DNA of 64,000 bases from contig CAUJNA010003748.1 of NCBI GenBank assembly GCA_963377175.1, forward strand, positions 62,001-126,000, read 5' to 3'. Position numbers and translations under genes: made by a program. Shown piece by piece: positions 62,390-64,000 of the stretch (its first letter is position 1; every line of letters begins with the position of its first letter). Origin of the DNA: Effrenium voratum. Lineage: Eukaryota; Sar; Dinophyceae; Suessiales; Symbiodiniaceae. The notes below the pieces were generated by a model. It worked only from the letters and a program-made list of their open reading frames with translations. It was not told the origin of the DNA and made no database searches.

Positions 62390-63290
62390 AGATAAATAAG
62401 AACCTCTCAGAATTTTGTGCTGAGAAGCCCCTTAAAAACAAAGAAAAACCATAGCCCCACACAGTCTGGGCGTAGAACAGATTCAGGGCTAGGCTGTCAG
62501 GGCCTCTCAGCATTTCGTGCTTCCAGATACAGAAAACAAGGGGCCTCCCAGCTTTTTGCGGTTCCACATGCAAAAGATGCTGCAAGGTCCCTTGTTTCCA
62601 GCTGTCCAGATGCAGAAAGCAAGGGACCTCTCAACGTGTTCAAGATGCTGAGAAGTCCCTTGCATTCAGCTCAAAGTGATGAGAGGTCCTTAAAAACCAC
62701 ACCAAACCTAGTCCCACGCAGCCTTGCAGCGGTCTGCCGCATCTTGAGGCGCCGTCAAAGTTCGCGATGCTCGCGCACTTTTGCATCCGGGAGCAGGCGC
62801 AAAAGCTTGCTGCAGCCACTTGGCTCCTTCCTAGCAGCTGCTGCGGCCCAATGTCGCCATAAGCACAGATTTCTGACGGCGTGCCTGTCAGGAGAGCTGC
62901 TAGTGCTCTGTCAAGCCGCTCGACTCCGAGCAAGAGGGATTCGTTTGCAGGCCAGTCGGCTCTGAAACGGCAGGTTCAGGGTCTGCATTTTCTCTGAGAG
63001 GTTTCTAAACGACTTAAAAACCTAATCTTGACAAGGTGAGTAGCTGAAGGCTACTGGCGACTAGGTGTTTTAGTTTTTTGTTTTGTTTAGGGGTCTCTCA
63101 GCACTTTGCGCCTTTGACAGCTGAAAACAAGGGACGGCTCAGAATTTTGTGAGAGGTTCCTTGTTTGAGAGGTCCCTTGTTTTCAGCTTTCACCCAAAGT
63201 GGCTTTGGACAGCTGAAGCTTCAGGGAGACTGGCACTGAGACGTCACAGCATTCTGGGCCTTTGAAAACTGAAAGAAAAGGACCTCTCAG
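62390..63290. repeat. Dispersed/tandem CCTCTCAGC-CCCTTGTTT repeat family
   Basis: Units built on AGGGACCTCTCAGC and GAGGTCCCTTGTTTTCAGCT recur about nine times at 62,395-62,720 and 63,085-63,290, in both senses. CCATAGCCCCACACAG (62,449) and CCTAGTCCCACGCAG (62,705) mark a longer period of about 255 bp. The 62,730-63,080 stretch between lacks a supportable gene. Confidence 0.6.
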
Positions 63291-63319
63291 CGTGGTGCTA
63301 TGCTTGAGGGCGCTTGCGC

Positions 63320-64000
63320 AAGGAAAATGCAATTCAGTTCGATAGGTGTTCACGCCTTAGGCTGCAAGGCTTTGATGAATATTTGCATTTTGAACAATAT
63401 AGAATTTGAGTAGAAAGTTAATTGGAATTCTCAGTTTTAAACAGGAGTTTCTTTGCAAGCAGGATTTGAATAGCATTTAAGAAGTCTGTTTAATCAGATT
63501 TCTCATTCTGATTTAGATATTCAACTGAACGTCTTTCCAAGTAGGATTCTAACTGCAATTTAAAAAGGGCTCTAAAGGAAAGGCAACCTGTTTGTTCCTT
63601 CAATTTGCCTGTCCCTTAAAAGGAATGAACAACCTATAGAAATCCAGAGAAAAAGCAATTTCAGTTCTATTGATATACAAGTGTTAAATTGCGAGGCTTT
63701 AAGTTTAAGTATGTTTTTTTGGAATAAACATTAACATGGTCATTTTAAATTGGATGAGTTCCTTTGCAAGAAGGATTTGAATGAGAATTCAAATAGAACC
63801 TAGTGAGGAAAAACACACTGATTGCTTCCGCTACTGTACCTGCAAAACATGTAGAAACTCAAGGAAAGCGCAATTTCAGCAAGCATGACAATGCAATTAC
63901 AAGGCTTCAAGTCTCAGAAGGACTTTCATCGGAAATTGGTTAGAATTCTTATTTTACATCCAATTAGGATTTAAACAGACCCTAGTGCAGAAAGACAAGC
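63320..64000. repeat. Degenerate long-period tandem repeat, continuing past the window
   Basis: The blocks GCAATTTCAG...GCAAGGCTT (63,330, 63,655, 63,868) and TTTGCAAG-AGGATTTGAAT (63,450, 63,535, 63,765, 63,960) alternate at roughly 200-320-bp intervals. Composition is more AT-rich than the preceding host DNA. No coding. Confidence 0.55.

Overview
The window joins two very different kinds of DNA. Bases 1 to about 11,900 are strongly AT-rich, gene-dense and intron-free, with the gene set of a small integrating DNA virus of the Polinton-like virus (PLV)/virophage type. Bases 12,300-64,000 are GC-rich, gene-poor and full of retroelements and minisatellites. The Copia-type polyproteins, the short exons ending in -RRRF-type C-termini and the long repeat-laden introns look like a dinoflagellate nuclear genome, possibly Symbiodiniaceae. 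That assignment is inference from remembered family resemblance; no marker gene or rRNA is present.

Region 1 (1-11,900), endogenous virus. In order: the 5' part of a minus-strand gene cut by the window edge; a penton/minor-capsid-like protein; a C2HC proline-rich protein; a fibre with a C-terminal S74 (intramolecular chaperone) domain broken by two in-frame stops; a small basic protein; an array of five C/G hairpins; a Cys-rich protein; a retroviral-type integrase lacking its second catalytic Asp and split by a frameshift; a family B polymerase-like/superfamily 1 helicase/HNH-like fusion; and two more Cys-rich paralogues, the last frameshifted in an A9 run. Five genes outside the capsid block share a TTCTTG-(A)n-GTATTTAAAGAAATA element just upstream, a likely early-class promoter; the structural genes lack it. 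A roughly 396-bp element with terminal inverted repeats sits at the virus/host junction.

Region 2 (14,628-35,802), one LTR retrotransposon. Two 235-bp LTRs differing at 4 positions are flanked by the same 5-bp target duplication (TTGTG), so they are the two ends of a single minus-strand Copia-like insertion. From its 5' end at right it encodes an N-terminal region, a HAD-fold domain, a Gln-rich coiled-coil gag, a zinc knuckle, a CCCH finger, an aspartic protease, an integrase and, after a gap, RT/RNase H. Two later events disrupted it. About 10 kb of plus-strand, intron-containing sequence (about 17.9-28.2 kb) sits between integrase and RT; it carries a C5-methyltransferase-like gene, a transposase-like gene and CATG-type minisatellites. 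In addition, the RT-RNase H block (15,295-16,330) is inverted relative to the rest of the element.

Region 3 (35.8-51 kb) is mostly non-coding: a P-loop exon candidate, a 1.8-kb 13-bp minisatellite, other tandem arrays, a tRNA-like sequence, one minus-strand candidate host gene and one decayed unidentified coding stretch. Region 4 (51.5-61 kb) is a nest of at least two decayed copies of a second Copia family. One copy is split between RT and RNase H by a plus-strand DDE transposase remnant and a fragment of protein-primed-type family B DNA polymerase. The last 3 kb is satellite-like repeat.
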